A DNA stretch of 37,063 bases, taken from the NCBI GenBank assembly GCA_964636685.1, contig CAZWUK010000012.1:1-37063 (forward strand), written 5' to 3'. Positions 25,376 through 33,925 of the stretch are shown piece by piece. The translations under genes were made by a program, and so were the position numbers. Within the stretch, counting starts at the first letter, position 1, and each line of letters begins with the position of its first letter. Source of the DNA: CAZWUK01 sp964636685. Its GTDB lineage: Bacteria; Bacillota; Clostridia; Christensenellales; CAG-138. The notes beneath the pieces were generated by a model that was given only the letters and a program-made list of their open reading frames with translations, searched no databases and was not told where the DNA came from.

Positions 25376-25408
25376 AGCAGCGGCCTGACAGATTGCCAAG
25401 CCGCTGCT
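25376..25408 (-). terminator. Intrinsic terminator of the foldase gene
   Basis: AGCAGCGGC/GCCGCTGCT stem around 15 bases; read on the minus strand it is followed by TTATTGTG. It lies 18 bases after the stop. Confidence 0.75.
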
Positions 25409-25425
25409 GTTCCTTTTACAGATCC

Positions 25426-26823
25426 TTATTTGCCGACAACGTCACGATAGACGTCTTCGAAGTAGGTCACAAGACCGTCCTCGTCGAGCCATGCGCTCTT
25501 CTGGTTCTCCCAGACGGTGTTCTGCTTTTCGGCAAGCACGATGGGCGTGAGGATGTCCTTCACTTCGTCAAAGGACAGCTCGGCCGCGGCTTCGTTGCCA
25601 ACGCGCATCACGATGTAGTAAGCGCCATCCACCTCGATCACGTCGGAATAGGCGCCGTCTTCCAGCTTGAGCGCCGCTTCGCGGATTGCATCGTCCCAAG
25701 CGTCGCTGCCGGCTTCCTTGCCCAGCAGACGTCCCTTTGCGGCAAAAGTCTCATAGGTTGTGAACATCTCGTCCTGACCGTATTCCTTGAGCACCTCGTC
25801 AAAGCTTGTACCGGCCTTCAGCGCGGCATAGGCGTCCACTGCCTTCTGGCGAGCGTCCTTGACATAGGCTTCAAACAGCGTATCGGCTTCCGCCTTCTTA
25901 TCGTTGTAGTCCGCCTGAAGCTCCTTCATGCGGGCAGCATCGCCGCCGGAGAGCGCCAGCGCGCCGTACTCGGCTTCCAGCGCGGTCATTTCGGTCTTGA
26001 GGGTGGTATAGCCTTCATCCAGCGTGCCCTCCGGCTGCACGGCGACGATTTTCACGCGGAGGAATCCGTCGGGGGTGTACAGCACAGGCGTCTGACCGCC
26101 CTTTTCGTAATCCTCGCTGGCGGTCACGTAGCTGGAAGGCGTCGCATCGTAGCTTTCCTTCTGGCTTGCCAGCAGCTCGTCATAATAGGCCTGTACGTCC
26201 GCGTCGTCCACGGTTGCGGCGGACTGGATCTTCTCCTGCAGCTTTGCCGTCACCTTGGCGTTGTAAGCGGATTCGTAGTACGTCGTCTTGTAGCCCTCCC
26301 AATCCACGGTATAACCGTAGTTGGCAAGGTCTTCGTTAATATAGTTGATCGCTTCGGCTTCCGGATCTGCCGCGCCCTGTTCGGTGGCGTAATTCACATA
26401 GTCCTGCAGCAGGGCGTCCAGAGACGCGTCGGCTTCCTTCTTGGCGGCTTCCGCTTCCTCGTCGCTTAACGGGGAAAGCCCGGCCAGCTCAGCCTGGTAC
26501 AGCAGCATCTGGTCGGTCACAAGACCTTCCATGACCATGTCCTGATAGGACTGGATGTCTTCATCGGCGGTCGGTGCGCTCATGCCGTAATTCGTGTAGA
26601 ACGAGAGCATCGACTGGTAGCCCGAGTTGAGATCTCCAAGCGAAACGGTATATTTGTCGCTGTCGCCCACCTTGGCAACGACCGCTTCATAATCGATAGC
26701 CGTATCTTCCGTATTTTTCGTATCTGCGGTCGTTTCGCCGTCAGACAATTTGCAGGCGGACGCTGCCAATACCATCATCAGGCAAAGCAGCAGCGCAAGC
26801 AGTTTCTTTTGCGTGTTTTTCAT
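25426..26823 (-). CDS. PrsA/SurA-type peptidylprolyl isomerase lipoprotein
   Basis: A 465-residue exported chaperone. The signal peptide MKNTQKKLLALLLCLMMVLAASAC ends in a lipobox-like cysteine (C24), so it should be lipid-anchored on the outer face of the membrane. A SurA_N-like helical region follows (about 45-200), and a parvulin/PpiC-type region lies near 340-430 (GTSFDEVLKEYG ... GRLLGKE ... GAYSDVIEVDGAYYIVMRV). It assists folding of secreted proteins and isomerises prolyl bonds, though some such domains are inactive. The start was set by GGAG nine bases upstream and a strong promoter; the long upstream extension is spurious. Confidence 0.88.
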   Translation of the reverse strand: MKNTQKKLLALLLCLMMVLAASACKLSDGETTADTKNTEDTAIDYEAVVAKVGDSDKYTVSLGDLNSGYQSMLSFYTNYGMSAPTADEDIQSYQDMVMEGLVTDQMLLYQAELAGLSPLSDEEAEAAKKEADASLDALLQDYVNYATEQGAADPEAEAINYINEDLANYGYTVDWEGYKTTYYESAYNAKVTAKLQEKIQSAATVDDADVQAYYDELLASQKESYDATPSSYVTASEDYEKGGQTPVLYTPDGFLRVKIVAVQPEGTLDEGYTTLKTEMTALEAEYGALALSGGDAARMKELQADYNDKKAEADTLFEAYVKDARQKAVDAYAALKAGTSFDEVLKEYGQDEMFTTYETFAAKGRLLGKEAGSDAWDDAIREAALKLEDGAYSDVIEVDGAYYIVMRVGNEAAAELSFDEVKDILTPIVLAEKQNTVWENQKSAWLDEDGLVTYFEDVYRDVVGK

Positions 26824-26878
26824 TCGAATTCTCCTTATCAAACGCCATCGGTAGCCCACCTGGGACACCCGTTCTTGC

Positions 26879-26907
26879 ATTATATGCCATTCCCGGAAAA
26901 AGGGCAA
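26879..26907 (-). promoter_or_regulatory. SigA-type promoter of the foldase gene
   Basis: On the minus strand TTGCCC, 17-bp spacer, TATAAT. It leaves a roughly 50-base leader that contains a CCCAGGTGGG near-palindrome. Confidence 0.8.
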
Positions 26908-27079
26908 TGTACAATTCTGTGAAGGAATGTGGCACAAAACACAAGAAGACCGGGAAATCGCGCTCCTTTCGAAAGCATATCCCCATTTTTGTGTTTTACC
27001 CGGCCGGTACGCGGGAAAGGCGCTGGTTTTTTCTGGATTTTCCGGAAAATTTCCGGTACCGCAAATTCCTTTGCAAGGG

Positions 27080-27108
27080 TTTTTCAATGCGGGGGATTAT
27101 GGTATACT
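27080..27108 (+). promoter_or_regulatory. Promoter of glgP
   Basis: TTTTTC, 17-bp spacer, TATACT with extended TGG. Weak -35, strong -10, 32 bases before the ATG. Confidence 0.65.
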
Positions 27109-27140
27109 AAGCACTGGATTCTCAAGAACAAGGAGTTTTT

Positions 27141-29501
27141 ATGGATACCAACAAACGTATGACCCTGATCGAGCAGGAGCTGGAAACCACTTTTTTAACG
27201 ACCTTTGAGCATGCGACCGCCGAGCAGCTGCACATGGCCATCGGCAAGGCGATTACGGGGCTGTACGCCAAGCGCTGGATGCAAAGCCGCGCCGCTCACG
27301 CAAAAACGCGCCATGCCTATTATCTCAGCGCGGAATACCTGACCGGGCGCATGGTTTACAACAACCTGTTTGCCACGGATCTTCTCAAGGAAATCACCGA
27401 TGCCTTCCGGGCGCGCGGCATGGATATCGCAATGCTGGAGGATATCGAGGACGAAGCGCTTGGCAACGGCGGTCTTGGACGCCTCGCGGCATGTTTTTTG
27501 GAGTCTGCCGCAACGCATGACCTGCCGCTTGACGGCTATGGACTGCGCTATAAATTCGGGCTGTTCAAGCAGCGGATCGTGGACGGCTTTCAGGTAGAGA
27601 CGCCCGACGACTGGCAGCACCAGGGCGATCCGTGGAGCCGCCGCAATCAGGCGGACGCGGTGGAGGTGCGCTTTGCGAACCAGACCGTTCGCGCCGTTCC
27701 CTATGATACGCCCGTGTTCGGCTATCATACCAACAATGTCGGCACGCTGCGGCTGTGGCAGGCGGAAGCGATTGCGGAGCTGGATTTTGCCGCCTTTGAC
27801 AACTGTGAGTTTGACAAAGCCGAGGCCGCCAAAAATGCGGCCGAGGATATAACGCGCATCCTTTACCCCAACGACAATAAGCCCGCCGGCAAGGAGCTGC
27901 GCCTAAAGCAGCAGTACGTGCTGGCCAGCGCCTCCATGCAGGATATTCTGCGCACCTACAAGCGTACCTTCGGCAACGATTTTTCACACTTTGCGGAGAT
28001 GAACGCCGTCCAGCTCAACGACACCCATCCGGTCGTCAGCATTCCCGAGCTTGTTCGCCTGCTCATTTTGGAAGGCGTCGTCTTTGATGAGGCCGTTACC
28101 ATCGCGCAGAACACCTTTTCCTACACCAATCACACGCTCATGGCGGAGGCGCTGGAAAAATGGCCCGTATCGGTCTTTAAGACGCTGCTGCCGGAGGTTT
28201 TTGACATTATCTACAAGATCAACACCAAGTTCTGCGGCGAGCTGCTCCACCGGAACGTGAACAACATTCATGAGCTGTCCATCATTCAGGGAGATCTGAT
28301 CCACATGGCAAACCTTGCCATTTACGGCTCGCGCTTTGTCAACGGGGTAGCGGAGATCCACTCCAACCTGCTCAAGACGACGCTGTTTTCCAACTGGTAC
28401 GCGCTCTACCCGGATCGTTTCCAAAACAAGACCAACGGTGTGACACAGCGGCGGTGGCTCGGACTGTGCAATCAGGAATACGGCGAATTCATCACCGAGC
28501 GGATCGGAACGGACGAATGGATTCGGGATCTTTCCCAAATTGAGCGGCTTCGAGACAGCATAGACGACGGCGCCATCGAGCGATTCAACGCGATCAAGAC
28601 GGAGAACAAGCGCCGTCTTGCCGAGTACATCGCCGTGCATGAGGGCGTTGCGATCCCGCCGGAATTCATCTTCGACGTACAGGTCAAGCGTCTGCACGAA
28701 TACAAACGCCAGCTTATGAACGCCTTTGCCATCATGGACATCTACTATGGCGTCAAGGACGGCAGAATTCAGAATTTTGCGCCCACGGCGTTCATTTTCG
28801 GCGCAAAATCCGCACCGGGCTATTTCCGCGCAAAGACCATTATCAAGTACATCAACGAAGTCGCGAAGCTTGTCAACAGCGATCCCGATATGAAGGACAA
28901 GATGCGCGTGGTGTTTGTGGCGAATTACAACTGCTCTTATGCCGAAAAGATCATTCCGGCGGCGGACATCAGCGAGCAGATATCCCCTGCCGGTACGGAG
29001 GCCTCCGGCACCAGCAATATGAAATTCATGATGAACGGCGCCGTGACGCTCGGCACCTACGACGGCGCGAATATTGAGATATTCCGCTCGGCAGGAGAAG
29101 GCAACAACTATTGCTTTGGCGCGAAGGTGGAGGAGCTGAAGAAAATTTCCGCCGCCTACAATCCCATGACGGTCTACAACAAATCGCCGCGGATCAAACG
29201 CGTCGTGGACACGCTTGTAGACGGAACCTTCAGCGACAGCGGCACGGGGAACTTTGCGGCGCTTTACAAAGCGCTCTTAACCGACGGCGGCTGGAGCCGT
29301 CCGGATCAGTACTTTATCCTGTATGAGCTGGAAAAATACGTCGCGGCACGCTTGCAGATCAACAGCGATTACCAGGATCGCGGCGCCTTTGCAAGAAAGG
29401 GGCTCATGAACACCGCCTCCTCGGCAAAGTTTTCGAGCGACCGCACCATCCGGCAGTATGCCGACGAGCTGTGGTTTATCCGTCCGGTCAGCATGGACTA
29501 A
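27141..29501 (+). CDS. glgP: Glycogen/alpha-glucan phosphorylase
   Basis: Phosphorolysis of alpha-1,4-glucan to glucose-1-phosphate with pyridoxal phosphate in the cytoplasm. The 786-residue protein shows the GT35 hallmarks: YYLSAEYLTGRMVYNNL near the N-terminus, EDEALGNGGLGRLAACFLES, GYGLRYKFGLFKQ, QLNDTHPVVSIPEL, the KTNGVTQRRWL loop, FDVQVKRLHEYKRQLMN, and the PLP lysine in EASGTSNMKFMMNGA (about residue 628). Length is on the short side of normal. AAGGAG precedes the ATG. The last 97 bases plus the downstream hairpin are duplicated at 32205-32368. No other glycogen genes lie in the window. Confidence 0.97.
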   Translation: MDTNKRMTLIEQELETTFLTTFEHATAEQLHMAIGKAITGLYAKRWMQSRAAHAKTRHAYYLSAEYLTGRMVYNNLFATDLLKEITDAFRARGMDIAMLEDIEDEALGNGGLGRLAACFLESAATHDLPLDGYGLRYKFGLFKQRIVDGFQVETPDDWQHQGDPWSRRNQADAVEVRFANQTVRAVPYDTPVFGYHTNNVGTLRLWQAEAIAELDFAAFDNCEFDKAEAAKNAAEDITRILYPNDNKPAGKELRLKQQYVLASASMQDILRTYKRTFGNDFSHFAEMNAVQLNDTHPVVSIPELVRLLILEGVVFDEAVTIAQNTFSYTNHTLMAEALEKWPVSVFKTLLPEVFDIIYKINTKFCGELLHRNVNNIHELSIIQGDLIHMANLAIYGSRFVNGVAEIHSNLLKTTLFSNWYALYPDRFQNKTNGVTQRRWLGLCNQEYGEFITERIGTDEWIRDLSQIERLRDSIDDGAIERFNAIKTENKRRLAEYIAVHEGVAIPPEFIFDVQVKRLHEYKRQLMNAFAIMDIYYGVKDGRIQNFAPTAFIFGAKSAPGYFRAKTIIKYINEVAKLVNSDPDMKDKMRVVFVANYNCSYAEKIIPAADISEQISPAGTEASGTSNMKFMMNGAVTLGTYDGANIEIFRSAGEGNNYCFGAKVEELKKISAAYNPMTVYNKSPRIKRVVDTLVDGTFSDSGTGNFAALYKALLTDGGWSRPDQYFILYELEKYVAARLQINSDYQDRGAFARKGLMNTASSAKFSSDRTIRQYADELWFIRPVSMD

Positions 29502-29568
29502 CGACAGCTATACCGCAATCTTATCACAGCCGCAAAAAGCGCCGCCCGGCAAATGCCGGACGGCGCTT
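29405..29568 (+). repeat. 164-bp direct repeat, copy 1 (end of glgP and its hairpin)
   Basis: Covers the last 32 codons and stop of glgP, a short spacer and the GC-rich hairpin. The second copy at 32205-32368 has the same length, the same orientation and seven mismatches, with no gaps. Confidence 0.92.
29537..29568. terminator. GC-rich hairpin after glgP
   Basis: AAGCGCCGCCCGGC, loop AAAT, GCCGGACGGCGCTT (13 of 14 paired). On the plus strand no T-tract follows; on the minus strand it is followed by TTTTTGCGG, so it probably began as a terminator shared with the convergent gdhA. Confidence 0.7.
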
Positions 29569-29588
29569 ACAGTTGCGGAGAGCCATAC

Positions 29589-29750
29589 TAGAGTATGTTT
29601 CTAAAGTCTGCTAGATGAAATTTTGCGTCATCGGCTTGCAGATTGAGGCAAAAAACGTAGGCTTAGCGGTGCTAAGGCGAGGCTTTTTAACAAAAATATG
29701 CAAGTCGAGGGCGTGAAATTGCGCTTGCGTGATTTTAGAAACACACTCTA
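29589..29750 (+). mobile_element. 162-bp MITE-like element, copy B
   Basis: Same length as copy A (9346-9507) and about 96% identical in opposite orientation. Terminal inverted repeats run TAGAGTATGTTTCTAAA at one end and TTTAGAAACACACTCTA at the other, with TA at both outer edges. It lies inside the segment bounded by the duplicated glgP tail, upstream of the GH5-like gene's promoter. Confidence 0.8.
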
Positions 29751-29775
29751 AGGATTGGGGCTTGGAAAAAAAGAG

Positions 29776-29804
29776 TAGCATGGCACTTTTTGCTTTGTTA
29801 TAAT
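29776..29804 (+). promoter_or_regulatory. Candidate promoter of the GH5-like gene
   Basis: A perfect TATAAT -10 with a poor -35 (TAGCAT) at 17 bp, beginning 25 bases beyond the MITE-like element. Confidence 0.45.
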
Positions 29805-29860
29805 TGCTGTAAGCGTTACCGTGGGATGGTTATCGCTATCACATCGCAAGGAGTATTTCC

Positions 29861-32161
29861 ATGAAGAAGATCATTTCATTATTGCTCACGCTTTCCATGC
29901 TGCTCGCCTTCGCCGCCTGCGGTGCGCCCACAAGCGGGCCAGAGGGGACAACCGCACCCGGTGCGGAACAAACGGCGGAGCCCGTGGCGGATAAACCAAC
30001 AGAAATTCCCGCCGACGAATACGAACGGGCGGTGTGGTACGGCTTTTTGCCCGAGGAGTTGACCACCGCCAACCCCGACAGCACTATCGTCACATGGGCG
30101 CAGTATTGCGGGATGCTTGGACGCATGATCGCCGCCTATGATGAAACGCTGCTGCCCGCGTGGGAGGAAATGACGAAAGCCGCGCCCGATACCGAGATGA
30201 AACGGGACGGGGCGATGGTTAGTCTCTTATGCACGGCACAATTCATGGGCTACGCCAGCTTCAACGCCGATTATCCGCCGGAGTTCAAGCAATACGCCGA
30301 TAAGGTTCCGAGCGTCGTCACGTTGGACTACCCCGTGTTTGACTGGAACACGCCCGTCGATTTGGGAGACGGCTGCTCGGACGGCAATCATGTCGGGCCC
30401 GCATACGATTTCTGTCTGCGGCGGGTGTCCTATCAGGCGGGCAAGTCGCTGCTGGAATTTGACGACATGGGCGATTTAAGATTGGAACAGTCCTTGACGC
30501 TCAGGGAAGCCGCGCTGTCGGTTGTTCGCCTATACGAAAGCGAGCGCATCCTCTTGACCGCCGAGGAAGCCAAGGCGCATACCGTTTCCGCCGATGCGCT
30601 TGTCTCCGCCCAAACCATGCCTGCCGTCAGCGCCGACAGTATCCCAAGCTGGCGCGGTACGTCCGTTGCCATGTGCGGTATGCTTCCCGTACATGGCAGG
30701 CCGTTCGTGGCAGAGGAAGACATCGCTGCGTTTGCGCAAATGGGTTTCAATTATATCCGCCTCATGCTGCTGTGGTCAGATTATGCCAAAGCATCCGACG
30801 ACGGCGCCCTGCTTTTCTACGCGGACGCTCTGCAAAATGTAGACCGTATCATTGAGTGGTGCGTGAAATATCAGATACATCTGTGTATTGATATGCACGA
30901 GCTGCCCGGCTACGGCTTTGAGACAAGGAATGTTGTGGAAGACGAAAACGGGCGTGAAACGTCGGTTTGCGTTTGGGATGTTTTCTCCGCTCGATATGCC
31001 GATGTTCCGGCAAACGCCCTGAGCTATAATCTGGTCAACGAGCCGGACGCCGGATATTTCACCGATAAGACCTATGCAGACTTTGCAAATGAATTGATTG
31101 CCGTCATCCGGGAAAACGATCAGACGAATAAGCTCGTTGTCTCCGACGGGATGCTGGACGGCAACATGTCGTATGGCTTCGCGTGGAGCAACGCCTGCCC
31201 CACGCGAACCATCGAAGGACTGGACAACAGCGTCATGCAGACGATGCACCTGTACCCCTGGCACGCAGCGGCCAAATCCGGCTATATCACACTACTGGAC
31301 TGGCCGTATGAGCACGCCGACCCTGTCAACAATTTTGTTGGAGAACAGCCGCTGATGTTGCGCGGTGATTTCCCTGCGGGAACGCGTGTCACGCTGCATC
31401 TTGACACGGTCTATGAGCAAGAAAAATCCATCGACTGCAAAGCGGATGGCAAGACCGTCGCCTCCTATGAACGCAATTTTGAGCTTGGCCAAGACAACTG
31501 CATTTTTATCGGCGACGGGCGCGCGGAATTCGAGTATGCGCAGAGAGATGGATTTGTGCTCGATTTTACCGTCCCCGAAAACTGTTCTGAGATCACCGTG
31601 GGCAGCGACTTCTGCGTGTTCGACATCTTCGTTCGTATTCCGGCAGACAGCGAGAACGCCTATCCCGTTCCCACCAACGAAAAAGAAAACGGGTTCGTCT
31701 ATGAAACGGGAAAATACAATACGGTGTATATCCGTACAGCGGCGGCATGGAGCGAGAATACGTCCGCAATCAATATCGCCCAAGATTTTACCTACACCGT
31801 AGATAATCCTGCGCAATCCGACGTGTTTGATATGGAGTCTCTGCGCAATTATGTAGAGAAATGGGCGGCGTGGTCAGCGGAAACCGGAACGCCAATCATG
31901 TGCAACGAGTTTGGTATCCCAATCGGACTGCCGGAGGAAGTGCGCGTGGGCTATATGCGCGCGGTGCTCGACCTGTTTGAAGAATACGATATTCCCTGGT
32001 GCATTTATACCAACGGATTGCGCTGCTGGACGCCTGCTGTCACCGATGCCGACGTCAAGGCGGGCTATTCCGTGTTGCCGGTAGACGGCAGCGTTATACA
32101 ACAGGGAGACGCATGGTACGACGAAGCGATGATAGCACTGTTTCAGCAATATATGAACTGA
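29861..32161 (+). CDS. GH5-like (cellulase-fold) lipoprotein with SLH-like N-terminus
   Basis: A 766-residue exported glycosidase-like protein. The signal peptide ends at C20 (LLAFAACGA), so it is probably lipid-anchored. Residues 50-130 and about 205-230 resemble degenerate S-layer homology segments (WYGFLPEEL...TWAQYCGMLGRMI and LRLEQSLTLREAALSVVRLYE). The (beta/alpha)8 region starts near 265 with GFNYIRLMLLWSDY and IHLCIDMHELPG; the acid/base is probably E394 in YNLVNEPDA and the nucleophile E683 in MCNEFGIPIG. Between HLYPWH (about 465) and E683 lies a beta-rich insertion of roughly 170 residues. The start has AAGGAG. Substrate unknown. The gene lies in a segment flanked by duplicated glgP tails and carries no obvious partner genes. 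Confidence 0.8.
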   Translation: MKKIISLLLTLSMLLAFAACGAPTSGPEGTTAPGAEQTAEPVADKPTEIPADEYERAVWYGFLPEELTTANPDSTIVTWAQYCGMLGRMIAAYDETLLPAWEEMTKAAPDTEMKRDGAMVSLLCTAQFMGYASFNADYPPEFKQYADKVPSVVTLDYPVFDWNTPVDLGDGCSDGNHVGPAYDFCLRRVSYQAGKSLLEFDDMGDLRLEQSLTLREAALSVVRLYESERILLTAEEAKAHTVSADALVSAQTMPAVSADSIPSWRGTSVAMCGMLPVHGRPFVAEEDIAAFAQMGFNYIRLMLLWSDYAKASDDGALLFYADALQNVDRIIEWCVKYQIHLCIDMHELPGYGFETRNVVEDENGRETSVCVWDVFSARYADVPANALSYNLVNEPDAGYFTDKTYADFANELIAVIRENDQTNKLVVSDGMLDGNMSYGFAWSNACPTRTIEGLDNSVMQTMHLYPWHAAAKSGYITLLDWPYEHADPVNNFVGEQPLMLRGDFPAGTRVTLHLDTVYEQEKSIDCKADGKTVASYERNFELGQDNCIFIGDGRAEFEYAQRDGFVLDFTVPENCSEITVGSDFCVFDIFVRIPADSENAYPVPTNEKENGFVYETGKYNTVYIRTAAAWSENTSAINIAQDFTYTVDNPAQSDVFDMESLRNYVEKWAAWSAETGTPIMCNEFGIPIGLPEEVRVGYMRAVLDLFEEYDIPWCIYTNGLRCWTPAVTDADVKAGYSVLPVDGSVIQQGDAWYDEAMIALFQQYMN

Positions 32162-32204
32162 TGGGCACCTGAGAAGATGAAACGGATATCATCTTTTATC
32201 CCTG

Positions 32205-32368
32205 CATGAACACCGCCTCCTCGGCAAGGGTTTCGAGCGACCGCACCATCCGGCATTATGCCGACGAGCTGTGGTTTATCCGTCCGGTCAGCATGGACGA
32301 ACGACAGCTATACCGCAATTTTATCACAGCCGCAACAAGCGCCGCCCGGCAAAAGCCGGACGGCGCTT
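32205..32368 (+). pseudogene. Duplicated 3' fragment of glgP (copy 2 of the 164-bp direct repeat)
   Basis: About 31 terminal glgP codons, without the rest of the gene, followed by the same spacer and hairpin. The glgP stop TAA is changed to GAA here, so the frame runs on to 32397. It has no promoter or ribosome site of its own and is not expected to make a protein. Confidence 0.88.
32337..32368 (-). terminator. Hairpin acting as gdhA terminator
   Basis: Second copy of the GC-rich hairpin, 26 bases after the gdhA stop. Read on the minus strand the T-tract is broken (TTGTTG) compared with copy 1. Confidence 0.65.
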
Positions 32369-32393
32369 GTTTGTGCATAGTGTGTGATGCGGC

Positions 32394-33743
32394 TTAGATC
32401 AGTCCCTGCGCGATCATGGCTTCTGCAACCTTCTTGAAGCCTGCGATGTTTGCACCGGCGACCAGATTGTAGCCGAGCCCGAATTCCTCGGCGGCCTTTG
32501 CCGAATTGTCATGGATGTTCTTCATGATCTGGAAGAGCTTTGCGTCCACTTCTTCGGCCGTCCAGCTGTACCGCATGGAGTTCTGGCACATTTCCAGCGC
32601 GCTGGTTGCAACGCCGCCCGCGTTGACCGCCTTGGAGGGCGCCACGATCATGTTTTTCTGTCCCATGAGGAAGTTCAGCGCTTCGTTGGTGGTCGGCATG
32701 TTGGACACCTCGATATAGTACTTCACGCCGTTTGCCACGATCTTTTTGGCTTCGTCCATGCCGATCTCGTTCTGCGTTGCGCAGGGCATGATGACGTCCG
32801 CCTTGACGCTCCACGGCTTCTCGCCCTTGTGGAATTCACAGCCGAATTTATCGGCATAATCCTGCACCTTGTCGCGTCCGCTGGCGCGCATGGTCAGCAT
32901 ATAATCCAGCTTTTCCTTTGTCGCAATGCCTTCCGGATCATAGATGTAACCGTCCGGGCCGGAGAGCGTGACCGCCTTGCCGCCAAGCTCCGCGATCTTT
33001 CTGGCTGCGCCCCAGGCGACGTTGCCAAAGCCGGACAGCGCGAAGGTTTTGCCCGCAAAGGCGTCCTTTTCATGCTTGAATACTTCGCCGACATAGTATA
33101 CCGCGCCGAAGCCGGTCGCTTCCGGACGGACGAGGCTGCCGCCGTAGGCAAGGCCTTTTCCCGTGAGGACGCCGTTTTCAAACGCGCCGCGAATGCGGCG
33201 ATACTGGCCGTATAAATAACCGATCTCCCGCGCGCCTACGCCGATGTCGCCGGCGGGTACGTCAATGTCGGGGCCGATATGTCGATACAGCTCCGTCATA
33301 AACGCTTGGCAAAAGCGCATGACCTCTGCGTCGGATTTGCCGCGCGGGTCAAAGTCGCTGCCGCCCTTCGCGCCGCCGATGGGGAGGCTGGTCAAGCTGT
33401 TTTTAAAGGTTTGCTCAAAGCCGAGGGACTTCATGATGGAAAGGTTGACGGAGGGATGCAGCCGGATGCCGCCCTTGTACGGCCCGATTGCGCCGTTGAA
33501 CTGTACGCGGAAGCCGCGGTTGACGTGCGTTTTGCCGGCGTCGTCCGTCCAGGTCACGCGAAACTCGATTGTGCGCTCCGGCTCGACAAGGCGTTCCAGC
33601 AGACCCATCTGCTCATACTCAGGGTGCTGATCCACGACAACCTCCAGAGAGCGGAAGACCTCTTCCACCGTCTGCTGGAACTCTGGCTCGTTGGCGTCCC
33701 GTTTTTTGACATCATCGAGAACTCGTTGAATGTAAGCGTTCAT
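32394..33743 (-). CDS. gdhA: Glutamate dehydrogenase (probably NADP-dependent)
   Basis: Interconverts 2-oxoglutarate plus ammonia and glutamate; the 449-residue hexameric type is usually NADP-linked and assimilatory. Motifs: RVQFNGAIGPYKGGIRLHPSVN, the catalytic lysine loop LPIGGAKGGSDFDP, DVPAGDIGVGAREIGY, and the Rossmann stretch ALSGFGNVAWGAARK, ending in NLVAGANIAGFKKVAEAM. The ATG has AGGAGG seven bases upstream. It is convergent with glgP and the GH5-like gene. Coenzyme choice is inferred from family type, not read directly. Confidence 0.96.
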   Translation of the reverse strand: MNAYIQRVLDDVKKRDANEPEFQQTVEEVFRSLEVVVDQHPEYEQMGLLERLVEPERTIEFRVTWTDDAGKTHVNRGFRVQFNGAIGPYKGGIRLHPSVNLSIMKSLGFEQTFKNSLTSLPIGGAKGGSDFDPRGKSDAEVMRFCQAFMTELYRHIGPDIDVPAGDIGVGAREIGYLYGQYRRIRGAFENGVLTGKGLAYGGSLVRPEATGFGAVYYVGEVFKHEKDAFAGKTFALSGFGNVAWGAARKIAELGGKAVTLSGPDGYIYDPEGIATKEKLDYMLTMRASGRDKVQDYADKFGCEFHKGEKPWSVKADVIMPCATQNEIGMDEAKKIVANGVKYYIEVSNMPTTNEALNFLMGQKNMIVAPSKAVNAGGVATSALEMCQNSMRYSWTAEEVDAKLFQIMKNIHDNSAKAAEEFGLGYNLVAGANIAGFKKVAEAMIAQGLI

Positions 33744-33778
33744 TAGCAGCCTCCTGTATGTTGTTATCTGATATTTTC

Positions 33779-33807
33779 ATGATAATCTTCGCTTTTTTGC
33801 ATGTCAA
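33779..33807 (-). promoter_or_regulatory. Strong SigA promoter of gdhA
   Basis: On the minus strand TTGACA, 17-bp spacer, TATCAT. A second TTGACA lies ten bases further upstream. Confidence 0.8.
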
Positions 33808-33861
33808 TGCTTGTCAACGGCAGACCAAAAATATATTATGGCCGCCATACTATTTTTTTAG

Positions 33862-33890
33862 GCATATTTTACTTTTCGGTTCCGTACGAT
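33862..33890 (+). promoter_or_regulatory. SigE-like sporulation promoter
   Basis: GCATATT, 14-bp spacer, CGTACGAT, close to the Bacillus SigE pattern (KMATATT, 14-15 bp, CATACANT), 36 bases before the SipL-like start. No SigA-type promoter was seen here. Confidence 0.6.
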
Positions 33891-33925
33891 GAAACAGTGA
33901 TGAAGCAGCAAAAGGGGGAATCCAC

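Noticed and set aside
26824..27087. N-terminal extension of the foldase ORF
   Set aside because: It would place the signal peptide internally and span the promoter; the ATG at 26823 has a good ribosome site and begins the signal peptide.
32206..32397. Small 63-residue gene
   Set aside because: It is the duplicated glgP tail with a mutated stop codon, without promoter or ribosome site.
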